The notes: generated by a model not told the origin, from the sequence alone. DNA of 64,000 nucleotides from Chrysomallon squamiferum (GCA_012295275.1 CM022673.1:1468605-1532604); one strand, 5' to 3'; shown: positions 12,539-28,275, numbered from the stretch's first letter. Numbers and translations: made by a program.

Positions 12539-15500
12539 TTTTTTTTTTTTTTACTGTGCCTTAGATATATATCTTGAGCATTATTAAAAATAAATTTATA
12601 ATGCCTGTTTGTATGTATGTGCACACTGTGAGCTTGTATGCATGGCTGTCTGACAACTGCAGGTAAAACCTCACAAAAAAAGGTGACAGGTGAATTTTGA
12701 AAAGTGGAGACTCCTTTTAAATCTGAATTTGAATAACCATTGAAATTTTGTTTGGTTTGGAGTTTTTCGTTTGATTTTTTTTTCTACTTCATTATAATTA
12801 AACTTTCATGTATTCCTTTCTTTACATGATAGTATAGTTCTTTTATAGTAATAAAACTTAACAATATTCTGTATGTCTGTAAACGAGACTTTCACTCATT
12901 TTTAGAAAGTTAAATATAATTATTTTTTTGTATACTGATAAAGAGTGCAGCTGTGTACAGTGAACTGTTTGCCCCACATTTTATTTGTCTGTTGATTTAC
13001 CATGCATTTTAGATAACACAGTGACTCACCCTTTGAATGATTATAATATCGATTCAGAATTTCTTTCCCATTTTTAATACCGAGGCTTGCAAAAAAAGAA
13101 TATAAAAAAGGTGGCAGCTGTCTTGTGAACATTTGTTCTGTGTTTTCCTGAGCATTTCATTTCAACAAATGTAAACATTTGATGTTGCATCACTGTGAAA
13201 TATATTGAGTTCATTACAGAACATTTGAAAAAAGAACAGAAATAGAATTGGTAATAATGATAATGATGATGATGATGAAGATAAATAAAAATGAAAATAA
13301 TAATAAAAAGATGATGATGATTATAAAAACTGAAATAATAATAATAAAAGAAATGTGGTATTTGCTTTGCAGGAAAATGCAATACACAGTAAAATTTAAT
13401 ACTATAAATGATACGGACATCAAAAGTATGTGAATAGTAGAGCTGCGAGCGACTGAAACACATTTACTGCCTTGCTGAATGTGTTTTGATACCTCATTAG
13501 CATTTGTGTTTATTAAACATGTTGAATGTACCATCTGCATTAGAATAAGAGAACCCTTTGGAATGACTGTCATCTTGTAAACATTTTTTTTTTTTTTTTG
13601 TAATGATAAAGACTTAATGGAACATGGGATTTTGTGTACAAATAAATATATTCTCTATTCAGGTATAAGATAAATAACTTACTGGAATGGAGAACATCGT
13701 GTAGCAATGTATGTATCTACTTTATAGGTATAAAACAATCACTTATATATATATATATAAATCATGACTTGTTGAAAGGAGGGACATTATGTAAGAACTA
13801 TATATATCTTCTTTATAGGTATATATAAGATAAAACATATCAGAATGGAGGACATAATGTAAATATTTCTATATCCTTTGCAGTACAATAAGATTAAAAT
13901 ATATATTGTAATGGGGGAACTTTTATAGATTTCGTAAATTTTGACCTATTGGTGTGGGAAACATCCTGTTGCAATAAATTCTAGTTGTCAAAGAGATGAA
14001 ACAAATATTGGCAACACCTTGGCGTTTCTGTAATAAATTGTAATGATTTATTGACTGAGTTTATCAAATAGATTATTTTATTAATGCAGAAAGAGAGAAA
14101 TGAAATATGAAAATAAACACAGTATTTTTGTTGATTTATAAAAATCATTTTTTCTTATCCAGTTATAATAATTTAAACCTCATGATGCTAAAATTAATGA
14201 TTTGCTAAAAATTAACATAAATTTGTTATTTTGGATATGCCATTCAACTTTAACTCTTTGTGTCATACATTTTAAATTCACACATTGATTATTTATTCAA
14301 AGCTGTTACACAAAATAACACAAGAGAAAATTAAAAAGAAATTTAAAAAGAAAACTAAATGTAAAGACTACCTTGGAATTCACTGAAACCATACAGATCT
14401 CTCCATGGTCACAGTACACAGTAAGTAGAGGACCATCACTGACTTTATTGACCACTACACAACGGTCATCATTTTGACCTGTCCAGTGCTGATGATGACT
14501 GTTTTTCTGGCCACAAAACACAGACTTACAACAGAATCTCTGGTGTATTGTCCTCTTAAAATAATGATTTGCCATTACATGCAATACCTAGCTCAGAAGT
14601 GAAGAAAGAAGTAAATTAATGTTAATCCATAGCCCAGAATTGTCAGCTGTGTTTAGAAGTGACTGTTTATTTAGTTAGTCATCATGCTGGTAATCCATTC
14701 CCAGTTTATCATTAGTTTTGAGAATATTCATTAATTTGCATTGTCAATGGGCTATTTTTGTTTTCTTCACCGTTACGTTATACATGATACGTTTCAAAGG
14801 TTGATGGTGTGTCATTGCTTACCAATACATTTTGAAATGTAATAACCACTGAGGGCAATTTGACATTGTAGCCATTTGCTGTCAGTGCATATTAAATTAA
14901 ATATATTTATCTAGTACCATAGGAAGGTCATTTGTACTGGATAAGATACTTGTCAGTACTTATTTTTGACCTGTAATGGATACATGATATAATGTTGAGC
15001 CTTCTTTAGCCAAAAAAATATGTATTAAATATTTAAAAAAAAGCCTTATATTCAGTCTAAGTTTAATTTTAGAGTAAGTCAGTTTATTCTCTTAATGAAG
15101 TTAATGTTATTATTTTGAATATCCAGACAGTATGGGGACTTTAAAGCCAGGTATGACATCTTATTATGCACTATATCATCTATCAAAATCAGATACCTGC
15201 ATCCGTTGTTGATGGTTCAAGCATATGTGTTTTGTATAAGGTAATACAGCTTAATAGCCTATGTTACTTTTAATGGATTAATTAATTAATTAATTACTGA
15301 AATCATAAAGTTTAACTAGAAATCACATTACAGCTGTGAACCCAGAACCTATCAGTCTCAAAAAAAGAAAAGCAAAAAAAAGAAAAAAATCTATCTATCT
15401 TTTATCATAAAACCACCAAACCCAGATCACAAAATCTTATCACAGTTGCACAAAATGTTGTGCTGTCAAGGAAGTGTTATCACCATATAGCAGATTGCAC

Positions 15501-15941
15501 TGTATGTCTGACAGAATGTTACTGTGAAAAAGAACTAAATTCTAATCATCTGAGTATACAAGTTATGTCAGATTTGGGGCAGTGACACAACATTCCATTT
15601 GTGAAAACAGTTTGTAAACTGCCAAAATGTGGTTGTGTTCATGTTTCTTCATGCCAAGATTAGAACATTTATTTCTACACTAACAGCAATATGGACAGTT
15701 AGGCCCTATTCCCACTGCACACAAGGGAAGCATTCTTTGCAAAGTTTATTGCAGGCACTGTCAACTGTTAACTGAAGTTAACTGAGACAAACTGAAATTA
15801 ACAGAAAATTATACTATTACAACAAGATGTTTAAATATTTGTTTAATATAGGTTCAGTAAATGTGTTTTTTGTGGGTATGTGAGGTGTGTATATGTCTAT
15901 ATATCTGTGTGTGTGTGTGAGTGTAAGTGGTGTATGTGTAT

Positions 15942-15988
<47 letters not shown>

Positions 15989-18638
15989 AGTTAGTTAAGT
16001 GAGAAATATCTTCATAGTTATTCACTGCAATTTAACTTTTATTTAATGAAATGATTCTTCAGGCTGGGATTCTGTTGATGGAAAAAAATATGGCCACATT
16101 AAAGTGTTTCCAAAACCTGGATCATTCATAAAAAGACACCTATTCCATGTTAGGTGCTTTAGGATTATTCCATCGCAAGTTCCAAATATTATGATGAAAA
16201 ACAATTTTTTATCTTAATAAGAACATAATAAGTATATAAAATCAATAAGACAGATGGTGATGCAAGGTTACTATATTATTATTTTATCTTTGTGATGCAA
16301 ATATATATATATAGATAGATAGATAGATAGATAAAAATAACCTACAGAACTGCAGCTAGCAACAGTAAATATTTCTGAATATCCATTCTCTACATTTAGA
16401 AAGTTATTGATTAGTAGTTTTAAATGAGACTGATTGATTTTGTCTAAATATCTTCTTTATCAAATGTTAATTCTGCCTCTTCAGGAATACTTTTCTGTGT
16501 TTATAAATACAATGAATTCTGCTGATGAAACAAATCTCGCCTTCAGTAATGTTCTCAATAGCTTGCAAATCAATTCGCTTATCATGCTGAATATTGATTG
16601 TCACCTGTCAAAGGAATCCACATGTTGCATTTAATTGTCAAGTACAGATATTGTTCCCATATATTTTAGTCTTGTTATAGGCACCAGGGGCAGATCTTGG
16701 GTGTGTTTGTCAAGCAGGTTTGTTAAAGGTTTAATGTTGAAAGTCATTAATTTGAGTGTTGAATGAATTAATGAATAAATAAATAATTGAACGAAATATC
16801 GAATAAACAAATGAATAAATTTTAAATAATATTCAATAAATTTAAATATTAATGGCTATTAGATCTACATCAAATACTCATTTAAAAAAAAAAATGTTTT
16901 ATGTAATGATGACACATGAGAGGGAAACCTGCTTCTGCAACTTCATGGGTTACTCTTACTCTAGCAGCAAGGCATCTTTAATATGCGCCTTCCCAAAGAC
17001 GGGAAGGCAGATACCACAGCCTTTGATAAACCACTGGTTGAGAATGGTCTGGAATGAGAAATTTCAATACGTTAGGAATTACACCAGCTATAAAATGCTA
17101 ACATCATTGAAAATATGCTATGTAATGCATTCAGTTACTGTATTGTCAATAGAATCAGCATGCTTGCTTCTTACAACTGACACAGAGTTCAAAAACTCCA
17201 CAGACAGTACTTGGATCTCTCACTGGAGAAATTATTTCAGATAAATACTGAAATTCAGCCTTCACCTTTTGCCAGTAATGAGAGTTTTGTTAAAGCAGAG
17301 AGAGAGGAAAAAACAAAAAAGAATTATAAGCACTCTGTATGCAAGCCTGTAATTTCCATGTTTTCCATTTATGTATTAGAACATTGTTTGTGTTTCAAAT
17401 AGCAATAGAGAGCATTACAGCCTTGTAATTAGTTATCCTGGAATATTATACATACTAATAGGCTGATTTAAACAAAAATTATGTACATATATCAATACCT
17501 ACATTCAGATCAACATATGGACAAAGCAACTCACACATATATAAGTATACATAATTTTACATATTTATAAGTATTTGTTTTTAAAAGTGTTTGTGAGAGA
17601 TGGTGATAAAGGATTATTTAATTGTGAAAAAGGAAGAAGAAGAGAAAACACTAAAGAAAAAAAAAAAATTAAAATATTAAAAAAAAAAAAAAAAAAAAAA
17701 TTGTAAGTATTCTCAAACTCACATAAGTATCTCTGTTGTTTATTTAATCTGAATGGAATATAGAAACTTTAGTGGATATTTTATGCTTGTTTAATTGCTT
17801 CTTTGTTAGATTATAATGAATCAAAACATAATTATTTAGACACTGAAAACATGTGTAGCTTTGTGAATCATTTTATAATTATACAGAGAAAATCTGTAAA
17901 GCATTATGAATCAGCAAATAATTATAAATTCAGTTCTATTTGGTAACTTATGGGCTTCTAATTTTGCATTAAACATTTAACTTTTAAAAAAAAAAAAACC
18001 TTACAGATGAAATACAAAAAATATCTACTTATTGTTGTCATTATCAAAACACATAAGTTGACACACAGATTAAAACATTAACACACTACCTGTAAGTCTG
18101 TGCCAACTGATTCAACAACTCTGCCTTTCAGAAGTTTGATTTCAAGTACTGTTTGTATTCATCTGATTCATTGCCATTCTTGCCATTCATCATCTGCCAA
18201 AATTGTTTCCTGTACCTTTAGCATTTCTGTTTAATTTCCTCAATACACTGTTGTCAGCCCTGCCATTTTGTTATTCTTGACCTCATTTCTGTTCACCAAA
18301 AATATTTTTTGTTCAGCCAATCTGCATTTAGAAAATAAAACACAGCTTTATTAACTTGAATTAAAGTTAATGAAATCATTAGTTTAGGACACAACTACAA
18401 GAAAAAATACATTATAGATTTCAAAGGAAGTGATTCTGACATCGTACCAATTTAAATTACAATATAAAAGGCTTTGGCGTCCTGTCTTTATTAATTTATA
18501 AATAAATCGATAATTTCTTAACTGTAAATTTCAAAATAATTGATACTTGTAAAACTCACAATGTAATTTATTATGGGGTTATGTTATTTATTTTTCTTTC
18601 TTTTACTGTTGTTCATTAGTTTAATTAATTTATTTATC

Positions 18639-18669
<31 letters not shown>

Positions 18670-21600
18670 TATCTCATTGACTTTCATAAACTTTGCATAA
18701 TGCAAAAATAAACTAAAATACTACAACTTGATATATAATTCCAAAATTACACTGATTATGTTAAATTGATGTCATACATGAAAAAAAAATTACAGTAAAC
18801 AACAAAACAAAACAAAACAATGAAGAAGAAATTTCTCTCCCTCTCCCTCTCACAATTCCCCACTTGCTCATGCACAGTGCACATGCATGCTCGAAAACTC
18901 AGACAAAAAGGAAAACACTGAAATATCCAGAAGTTGAGTTTCAGATTGTGTACAAAATGACAGTCTAGACTTGTTTGATGAGAGATTCTAACATAACTCT
19001 GTAGTAAATTTAACCTTAAAGCTGTTATTGGTGTTGACCTTTAAATTTATATTTAGATGGTTATACTATTTTAATTAACACTGATATGGTGAATGGAATT
19101 TTTTATATTTATAGATTAAAGAAAAGAAATGAAATATGAAAGAATTTTTATCTGTAATTATTATGACTAATAATTAATGTTGAATAAATTGTAAATCAGT
19201 CATGGATAATATACAGTCTGCTTTGAATTTTTCAAATTAAACTATTTTTGTTTTATTTACTGGTTGCATGAATCAGCAAGGACAAAAAAAATAAAAAATA
19301 AAAAATAAAATAAATTAAAAACAATAACAAGGTACCCATTAATAGTTATTATTGTTACTATTGTTTTTGTTGTTTGTTTATCTTTATTATTGTTACTCTT
19401 ATAATAATAATAAAAATAATAATTGTTACATTTTTTTTTTTAACTACTAATAATTATTGTAATTAAAACAATTATATGAAAAACACAAGTGAACTCAAAT
19501 GAATTTGACTAATCTTGACAGTATCATTATGTAGTTAATTATGACTGCATGTAAAGTGTTTATAAAATTTAATTCATGTCAACATAATTAATTTTTCTTA
19601 TCCAATTTATAATGAGTAAGATAATGAGGAAAAGGTTAAAAAAACAGACTGTTAATTATTTTATAAACAACTCTTGAACAGTCTGATGCAAAATCAATTA
19701 CACTTTCACTAGACCATTGTGAAGTAAACTGCTATTACTATGCCTAATAAATATTTTTATTTATTTTGTAAATACAGTAAAGACATTTTTCTCATTTCTT
19801 TAAATACTTTTATGACATTTTTTATTGGAACATTAACATTTAAGTAATAATATATTTTTGTTTTTCATTTTTGTAATAAAGCCTTTTTATCAAACTCTTG
19901 ATTTAAACAATAATATTAAAAAGTTACAGCACCAGTGCTTCATTCTTTTTTTTTAATATTTTGTATGAATGTTTATTTATTTACTTTTATTTTTTTTACA
20001 GTGTAGCTTTTCCAATTTATTATTTTTTAAATATTAAATTACCAATTTAAAAAAAAATAATAATAATTTACTTACAATTATTTATCATTTTTTATTTTTT
20101 TATTCTTTTAAAGAAGAAGGAATTATAAACATATTAAGCTACAAATGCTCTAGGTTTATTTAACATAAGTATTTGTTTTTTTACAGTGAAGGCAGCTGGC
20201 ATTGTTTGTGTGTTGGGTTTTGGATTTGGTCTTGGAACACTGCTAATCTACAAGCTCTACTACAAATACATTCATCCCATTATAGATCGGGACAAAGATT
20301 CAGAGACCTCAAAGTCCAAGTTGAAGGATGAAAACTGCTGTATTTATTTGGTGAGTAACATGAAAGTAAAATTCTTAGCCATACTTCCACTTCCGTCAAA
20401 CCTTTTTTCTGCCTGGACAAGTAAGCTGAGAAATATAAAAATAACTGTTGGATTACACCCAGGATTGAACCCAGTACCTCACCATGTCCACACAGAATCT
20501 TGTTTCCAAAGCTGTATCCCAGCATTTTGTTCATTAAAGTTGTGTCCCTGATGTCCATTGTGTATGTCAGGTGTTACTGGATTATGAGAATTATTGCAGA
20601 TACACATAAATGTGATTTTTGTAGGGCTTTTTTCCAGATCAGACAATCTGCTATGGTGGCTTGAAACAGGATCATCTGGTTATTATTTCCAAATCTATCT
20701 GTCCAATTAGCGAAAAAAACAAAGAAATTTGGACATTTTATTGATTTTTTTGTCTGTTAAAAACAAGAGCTTATAGGATACAAGCTGCATCAGATATCTG
20801 ATGGTAAGTTACTGTGATATGTAACATGCATCCAAATGTAAGAAATGAGATGTTTTTAAAAAGAATGATGAGATTCCATGGTCAGGCTACTGATTTAATT
20901 ATTGATGGATTCATTTGCATATAATTATATTATTACAGTGGATACAGATATTTGTTTCAAACTTTCATTATGAGGACATACTGGTTAGATTGGAAAATTC
21001 TAATCTATTATGTCAGCTTCCACTCCCAATATACAGATATATGCACAAACATACACAAATGTACATTTATGTTCACATATGCACAAACATATACACATAC
21101 CCAAATTCACAATCATAATACATACACATACACATGAGTGGACAAAGTGATATAATAATCAATTAACTGCATGTACGCTAGTTTTACATGTTGATTTGAT
21201 GTTGACATATTTCAAATGTCAGTTATTTGTCATAACATGGTTCAAACAAAAATTTTTTTTAAAATTAAGTAAGCAGTTAACAATGAAATGCTTTGTTATG
21301 AAACCTGTGATTAATGAAACTTCAGAAACCAATTAACTTGCATTAACCCAACACAACGTCCTTAAATACTTGAAATCCCAGCGAACTAATGAATAGGTTT
21401 AAGACTTTGTAATGGTTTTACACATAACAGTTTAGCACAGATTTTGAGCAGTTCTTGGATGTAATCCTATTACCATTTAAGACTCATAACTGAAGCAGGC
21501 CAACTGAAGTAACATCGCTGACAATTTCTTGTCTGTTTATTTCTGCTAGCCCAAGGCCTGAATGTCTAAAAACAGGCTTTGTTACAGGAAGGCTGCTAGC

Positions 21601-22737
21601 TTGTAAATGTGTCTCATGATTGGTACACTGATCACTGTGTTGTGTTTATTATGCATCCAGTAATTGGCTGTCAAGTCTTTACAAAAGTCCTGCATTGCCT
21701 CTTAACCCACGTGAGAATCAGAGCCAGCATCAGTAATGTTTTTCATGTGATGTTGTTGTATGCAGGGATGAGACATAAACATCAGTTCAGCAAAATCATT
21801 ACCCATTAGGTATGAGGATACATATATATTTGACAGTTTGTTTTCATTATATGTTGTGATTTTATCACTACTGCTACTAGTGCTACTACTGCTTCTACTA
21901 TTATTATACTGTTACTATACTACTAGTACTTCTACTACTACTATACTACTATAATTATTATTGCCATCTTTGGTAAATACATTTATTTGACATATTTAAT
22001 ACAAGGGTTCATGATGATTATAAAACGCATTATAAAGGTTAATACAATTAAATATTAATAATGATTAAACAAATATTAATAATCATTAAGTATGCAGACC
22101 TTGTAGCTTACCTGCTTAAAGTTTGACAGAAGTATAATGGGTCATACATTCCTTTCACAATCCTTTCACAGTATTTTAAATATGTTGAACATGTTTAATA
22201 TTTTAACTGTGAAACTGGTGATGTGATAGTACAAAAGTACTGGCTGAGGAAAATTTATCTGCGGTCATTGATACTGGACTCATTATTTTTAAAAATGCCA
22301 GGAAAAGTGTTCACAGTAATTATTATTGATTGTCTGAAAGTGGATGGTTTGCTGATGTATTATTAAACAGAATTTGTTTTATTATTTTTTTATTAGTAAT
22401 TGTGCCTTTATGTAGACATATGCAATAATATTATTTTCCTGAAGGGGGAAAAAAAAAAGAAAAAAGTATTACTTGGATTTGTGTGAATGACAGTAAAATT
22501 ATAAGTGAATAAATAACACTCAGAAATGTTTGCAAAACTGCATATTTTATTAATTTTGGTTTATACTGTAAATATTAATTGAATTTTTTGTTTTAAATTG
22601 CTATGAATTCTAGAAGACTATGTAAGTTTAAAATATTCTTCTGTCATGCAAATAAACATCTGTCAGGATAAATACTAAAACTACTTGACCATTTTCATGT
22701 CACTGAAAATTCATTATGTTTTCAATCTGGATTATAT

Positions 22738-22776
<39 letters not shown>

Positions 22777-23851
22777 TTAAATGAGTTTTCATTAGATCTG
22801 CATAAGGGGCAAGGTTTATATGTAGCAGTAGTGTAACCTGTGACTCATTGATGTTCTGGTATATGCTGAGCAGTGACTTGCTACTTCTGGTTACTTTGGC
22901 AGAGACGGTTGATTGTACAGCAGGTGCACACTTTATGCTGCAGGTATTGCAAGCATGCCATCATGGAATGTCTGAGCTGTTTGCTAAAAAGGTTACTGTT
23001 CTCTGAGTGATAATACAAACACTGGTAAAATGTCTCTTCTGAAATTTCCTTTCATACTGCTAGAAATATATTTGGTGCAGTCAATACCTCAAAGGTAATG
23101 TCTGGTACAGTCAGTACAGCTGGTGATATATCTGGTGCAGTCAATACAGTTAGGAATATATCTGATATAATCAGGAATATATCTGGTGCAGTCAATATAG
23201 TTTAGAATATATCTGGTGCAGTCAAAACAGCTAGGAATATATCTAGTGCAGTTAATATAGCTAGGAATATATCTAGTGCAGTTAATATGGCTGGGAACAT
23301 ATCTGGTGCAGTCAATATAGTTTAGAATATATCTGGTGTAGTCAGTACAGCTAGGAATATATCTAGTCCAGTCAATATAGCAAGGAATAGATCTGGTGGA
23401 GTCAATACAGCTAGGAATATATCTGGTCAATACAACCAGGAATAAATGTGGTACATTTAGTGTAGTTAGGAATGCATCTGGTGCAGTCTATTATTTTGAT
23501 TTGAGTGGTAATTTTCTGCACTTCGCAGCAGTCTTCATAATAAACATTGACATTTGTATTGAAGCAATTGGTTGTAATTGATCTTCTGTGAACAGAGTTA
23601 GGAACATGTTCTGATTTTTTTTTTTTTTTTTTTTTTTATATTTCATTTACAAAGAAAATAAATGTAATGGCAGGGTTTTTTTTGCAATCTCTGTATTGAT
23701 GGATGTTTTTGCACTGTCAGTATTGATATATTTTTATTTTGTTATTATTTTTATTTTTTGCTGTGACAGTGTACATGGATTTTTTCACTGTCAGTAATGA
23801 TGGATTTTAAAATACAGCTGTTGAATTATTTTAGGGAACTTTTATTATTTA

Positions 23852-23913
<62 letters not shown>

Positions 23914-26078
23914 TCTCCAGTCATTTGTGATATTTCTCATGCCATTTTATTTTTTGTTTTTTTACATACAATACTGATTGATTTTAGAAAAATATTCTAT
24001 TTAATTTTTAAAAAAAATGTTGACACTGATAATACTAATGGACCTTTTTCATGATGAACACTGATCGATTTTTAGCAATGTGTTAGTGTTACTACTAATG
24101 GATTTTTCATGTGGTCAGTGTTGAAGGATTTTATTTTATGGTCAGTACAGGATTTTTTTTATGTGGTCAATACTGAATTATTTTTTATGTGGTCAGCACT
24201 GATGGAATTTTTACATTGTTAGTATCGATGAATATTCTGAATTATTTTTTTGGTGTGGTCATTATTGATGAATTATGTGGTCATTATTGATGAATTTTTA
24301 CACTAAGTCAGAGCTGTTTGAAGTGTTAGGAATTAGGTCAACACCCACCCATGAATAATCCAATAAGAGCACTGTGTTCTGAAATCTGTGTGTGAAGAGA
24401 AGAACTACGATTAGAGCTAAATACTTTGCTATAATAAGATTATCTCAGCACGCACACACGTGGATTACTAAGTGTGACTTAAGAACAGCCACGAAGGAGC
24501 TGTCAGAAAAATCAATTAAGCATCTTTAGTTTCCAGTGTTTTCAATTCTTCAGATTATTTAAGGTTTAATTAATTTTCAATAAAGTAGAGGCAAAATCAT
24601 AATTGAAAAAACAAACACCAAACAATAACATTAAAGCATTTCTACTTTTATGGATGCTAGATGGATCATTAAGGCATGTCTGTGTGTATGTTTATGTGTA
24701 TGTTTTTCTTGTGTGTATGTGTGTTTATGTATATGTCTGTATAATGTGTATATTTGTGTGTATGTGTGTGTGGATTGGTGTGGATGCGTGTGGATGCATG
24801 CATATTTTACAAGAAAAATCTCTGGATGAATTATATAAACCATTTGTTTATATTTGTATTTTCAAGGCAGTTTGTTTACACTTGATGCTACTGAAAAACT
24901 ATTGCATACTCTGGCTTTTTCTGATGCAACATTTTTTGCACAACCTTCCATTGACATAGAAAGATTGTTTGAAATGTCTCAAAATATATGAGCATCTGCA
25001 CAGCTGAAAAATAAGAACTGTGGCAAAACAGTACATTTGTTGAGATTTGCCAAGTCTGTTTTGCTTTATTTAATCATCATCATTTTTTTGTTTGTTAATA
25101 AAATTATTTAAATCACAAATCTGAGCTTATTTTAACAGTTTCAGTTTAGAAAAGAAAAAGACAATTCAAAATTTAGCTTTTTGGAAACACATTCTCTATT
25201 TTTGATTCAAAGTAATTTCTGGGAGAGAGAGAGAGTAAAATAAAGTTTGTTGTTTTGGATTAACAATAGCATCTGGAATTACTTCTTTTTTTTTCTTCTT
25301 TTTTGACATAAAACTGTAATCATCAGACAGAAACTTACATATCAGTTGGAACAAATGTTCACAGCTTTTTTTCAACAGACAGCATTAGAGCACATGATGT
25401 CATTTCACAGATGAGTGAAATATATGACATATATACATATTCTGAAATGTGAACAAAATGCCAGGTATATGGTTGAATGAATCTAATTGCAAATATCTAA
25501 ATATTGTCTTAGAATTTAATCCAATAATTTTCCATGATAGCAGTACAGATCCTTTTTCAGGTGCTTTCCCATAAAACTGAAATCATATACCATAGCCTTA
25601 ACTATATCATGCAAGAATGGGAAACAGCCAACTTAGACACTGAGGAGAATTGATCTAGAGATTAGTCTGCAATTCTAGCCATAGAATTATAGTCTACTGC
25701 CTTTCTAGGAGAGAGTCCTTTCACTGACATATATTTGTCCATTGTCCAGATGTAGCATTATTAAGATAATACCTAATTTGATGGATTACAGTTAAACACA
25801 GATGATTGATCATTATGATAGACTGCAGAACTCATCAGAAAAATTCCATCCTGAAACATTGCCAGGTGTAACTTAAGTCTTTGAAGAATTTGCAGCTGGC
25901 ATCACAGGTTAAAAACAATGCATTCTTTTCTCAGTGCACTGATGTATTTTTGTCCTGCGTTAAACTGAAAAAAAAAAAAAAAAAAAAACGGAAAGAAGAA
26001 AGAAAGAATTTTGAGGGCTGATTACTTAAACAGAGCTGTCTTTACTTAAAATGTAGACTGAATGTGTGTATGCATATG

Positions 26079-26149
<71 letters not shown>

Positions 26150-26577
26150 AGGTTTTTTTTATGCTTTTTTTTTTTTACCTTCTTTTATTTACTGATTTTT
26201 GCAGAGTACTAAATCTTAAATTGTTAAATTTTTATGTTATTTCAAAAATATTTTATCTATAAATTAGCTAAACATTTTCAGAATAATGTTAATTTTATTG
26301 TTTGTTTCAGATATTAAAAAGTAATAAGATGGAACAAACAGATAGTGCATACAATGTATTAAGAACATAAAATATGTTAACAGATAAAATGAACATTTTA
26401 ACCAACTGACATGAATTTTATATCTCTTTTAAAACAATACACCAAGTTATTTATGATGTATCAGTTACTAAACCACTCTGGCTTATTTTGTTACCATTTT
26501 TATTTTGTATAATAATCATTATTTCACATTCTGATATTTAATTTCCAATTTTATAAATATATAAAAAATATATATTT

Positions 26578-26615
<38 letters not shown>

Positions 26616-26927
26616 AACAAGGATAAAAACAACATTAAAAGGCAAATCAATTTTTTATTTGATGGTAGATTGTTATTATACAGTTCATGAATATTTGATG
26701 ACACATCAGCATATTTTGATATTAATAGCTTTTACAATTTGTCAAAATATCACAACACTTGTTAATTTTACCGATTCAAATTACTGGATCTTTTAATGTA
26801 TGAACAGGAAAGCACATACCATGTACTTTGCTAAATCACTTGGGTGTGTTTGTAATTGTGTGTATGTAAGGAATAACTGTTCTTAAAATATCGGCTTTAT
26901 CCTTCAAAGGTTAGAATGCTGAATATA

Positions 26928-26958
<31 letters not shown>

Positions 26959-28244
26959 TATGTTGATAGATAGCTAGACAGATAAATATAGTAAATGTAA
27001 TTCTTGAATCATATCCTAGTAATGGCACCTGTCCAAACATAATTTCATGTACAATCAAAACTGTTTCTCTTACTAATCTTGTAACATGCTAACACTAACC
27101 TAGATTCCTTGATTGCATGCCAAAGATAAAATCTTCTGTGAATGAAAAGATTGACCGAATGAACTGTTTTAGATAACTCTGCTTCATTTAATACAGATAA
27201 TGGTTCTGTGCTTTGAAAAATCCACATGAAATATAAAAAATAATATGTAGGAAGAAAATCAGAATTTGTTAAGTAATTGGCAAAACAAATAAATTAAATT
27301 TACTTAGCACTGAAGATTCTTTTTTCTCTCTGACATTTATAAAATTTATGTATACCTAATATGTTATTCCATTTGATCCTGTAACTTCATTAATGTATCG
27401 TGCATCAGTGAACATGTTCTCAAAGTAAATGGTGTTTGTTTGTCTTCAGATAAATAAAAGTGTGTGGTGTGTTTCTTCAATTTTTGTCACCAGTACTCAG
27501 ATCAGGCAGAACAGTTGGATGTATGTCATACATAAACAATCATTTTCTTTAATCAAGTAATAACAAACAACCAGTTCCTGAAACCATGTTGTATATAAAG
27601 AAAAGTGAATAATTAAAGAACTGTAACAGTTTTCTATTTTTGACTAACACTCTGTGGCAGCGTGTTCTCCAGGGAAAACAAACATCAGCAGGCCGCCCTA
27701 TTGATTTGTATCCTCATTCTGTCTTCTCACATCTATCATGATGGATTCCTTGTTGATCACGTTCTCATGCAGTTGATTCAACCTGCACAGTTTTGCTGGA
27801 CTCAGATAAAATAATTGCCTACATGCACTATTAAGAACATTAACCTCTGCATGTTGTCTCTAATTGGCTCAGTTATGACACTAATGATAACTGAAACAAC
27901 AACAACAACAAATCAGTGGGGTTGATATCCTAAGTAGATTTTTTTTTTTTTTCCCCTCATTCCTGTTCAAGTTCGTTATCTTGTAGTGTATTGATACATT
28001 TTTAAAATTACTATGAAAATTATAAATTTTTCTTCTTTGTATGACTGTTTGTAAAAAAACCTATTTACGGATCAGAATAGAGATTCTTTCTTCACACAGA
28101 TAATTACATCTTTAAAAACACACACCAGAAAAAAAAAAACCACTATCAGATATCTGATTTCCTTTACATCAATGGCAGTAAAATGACAGCTCACTGTTAA
28201 TTAAGGCTGGTTATTTCCTTGTCATTGTAAACCTACACATTTCC

Positions 28245-28275
<31 letters not shown>

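Larger units (their letters stand above)
8350..20186 (+). other. Large intron of the OTULIN-like gene, repeat-rich
   Basis: A span of almost 12 kb between the 8065 exon and the membrane-anchor exon. It holds microsatellites and low-complexity tracts: (AT)n near 10309, a compound array at 11309-11504, (CA)n near 12214, (TTA)n at 12427-12552, (GA)n near 15946 and GATA near 16312. There is also a degenerate minisatellite near 13660. Long open frames here (for example 10334-10624 and 11240-11573) are microsatellite translations. A 130-codon frame at 16852-17244 has no recognisable motif. I see no convincing gene. Confidence 0.6.

Noticed and set aside
10334-12624. Several long open frames on both strands (poly-His/Thr, poly-Tyr/Ile, poly-Cys/Val)
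   Set aside because: They are translations of TA, GACA, GT, CA and TTA microsatellites, with no start context, splice sites or family match.
16852-17402. Open frames of 130 and 63 codons
   Set aside because: AT-rich, no recognisable motif, and the two overlap in different frames. Treated as chance frames in the intron.
23089-23430. 113-codon minus-strand repeat protein
   Set aside because: It is exactly the 30-bp minisatellite read in one frame; nothing else supports a gene.
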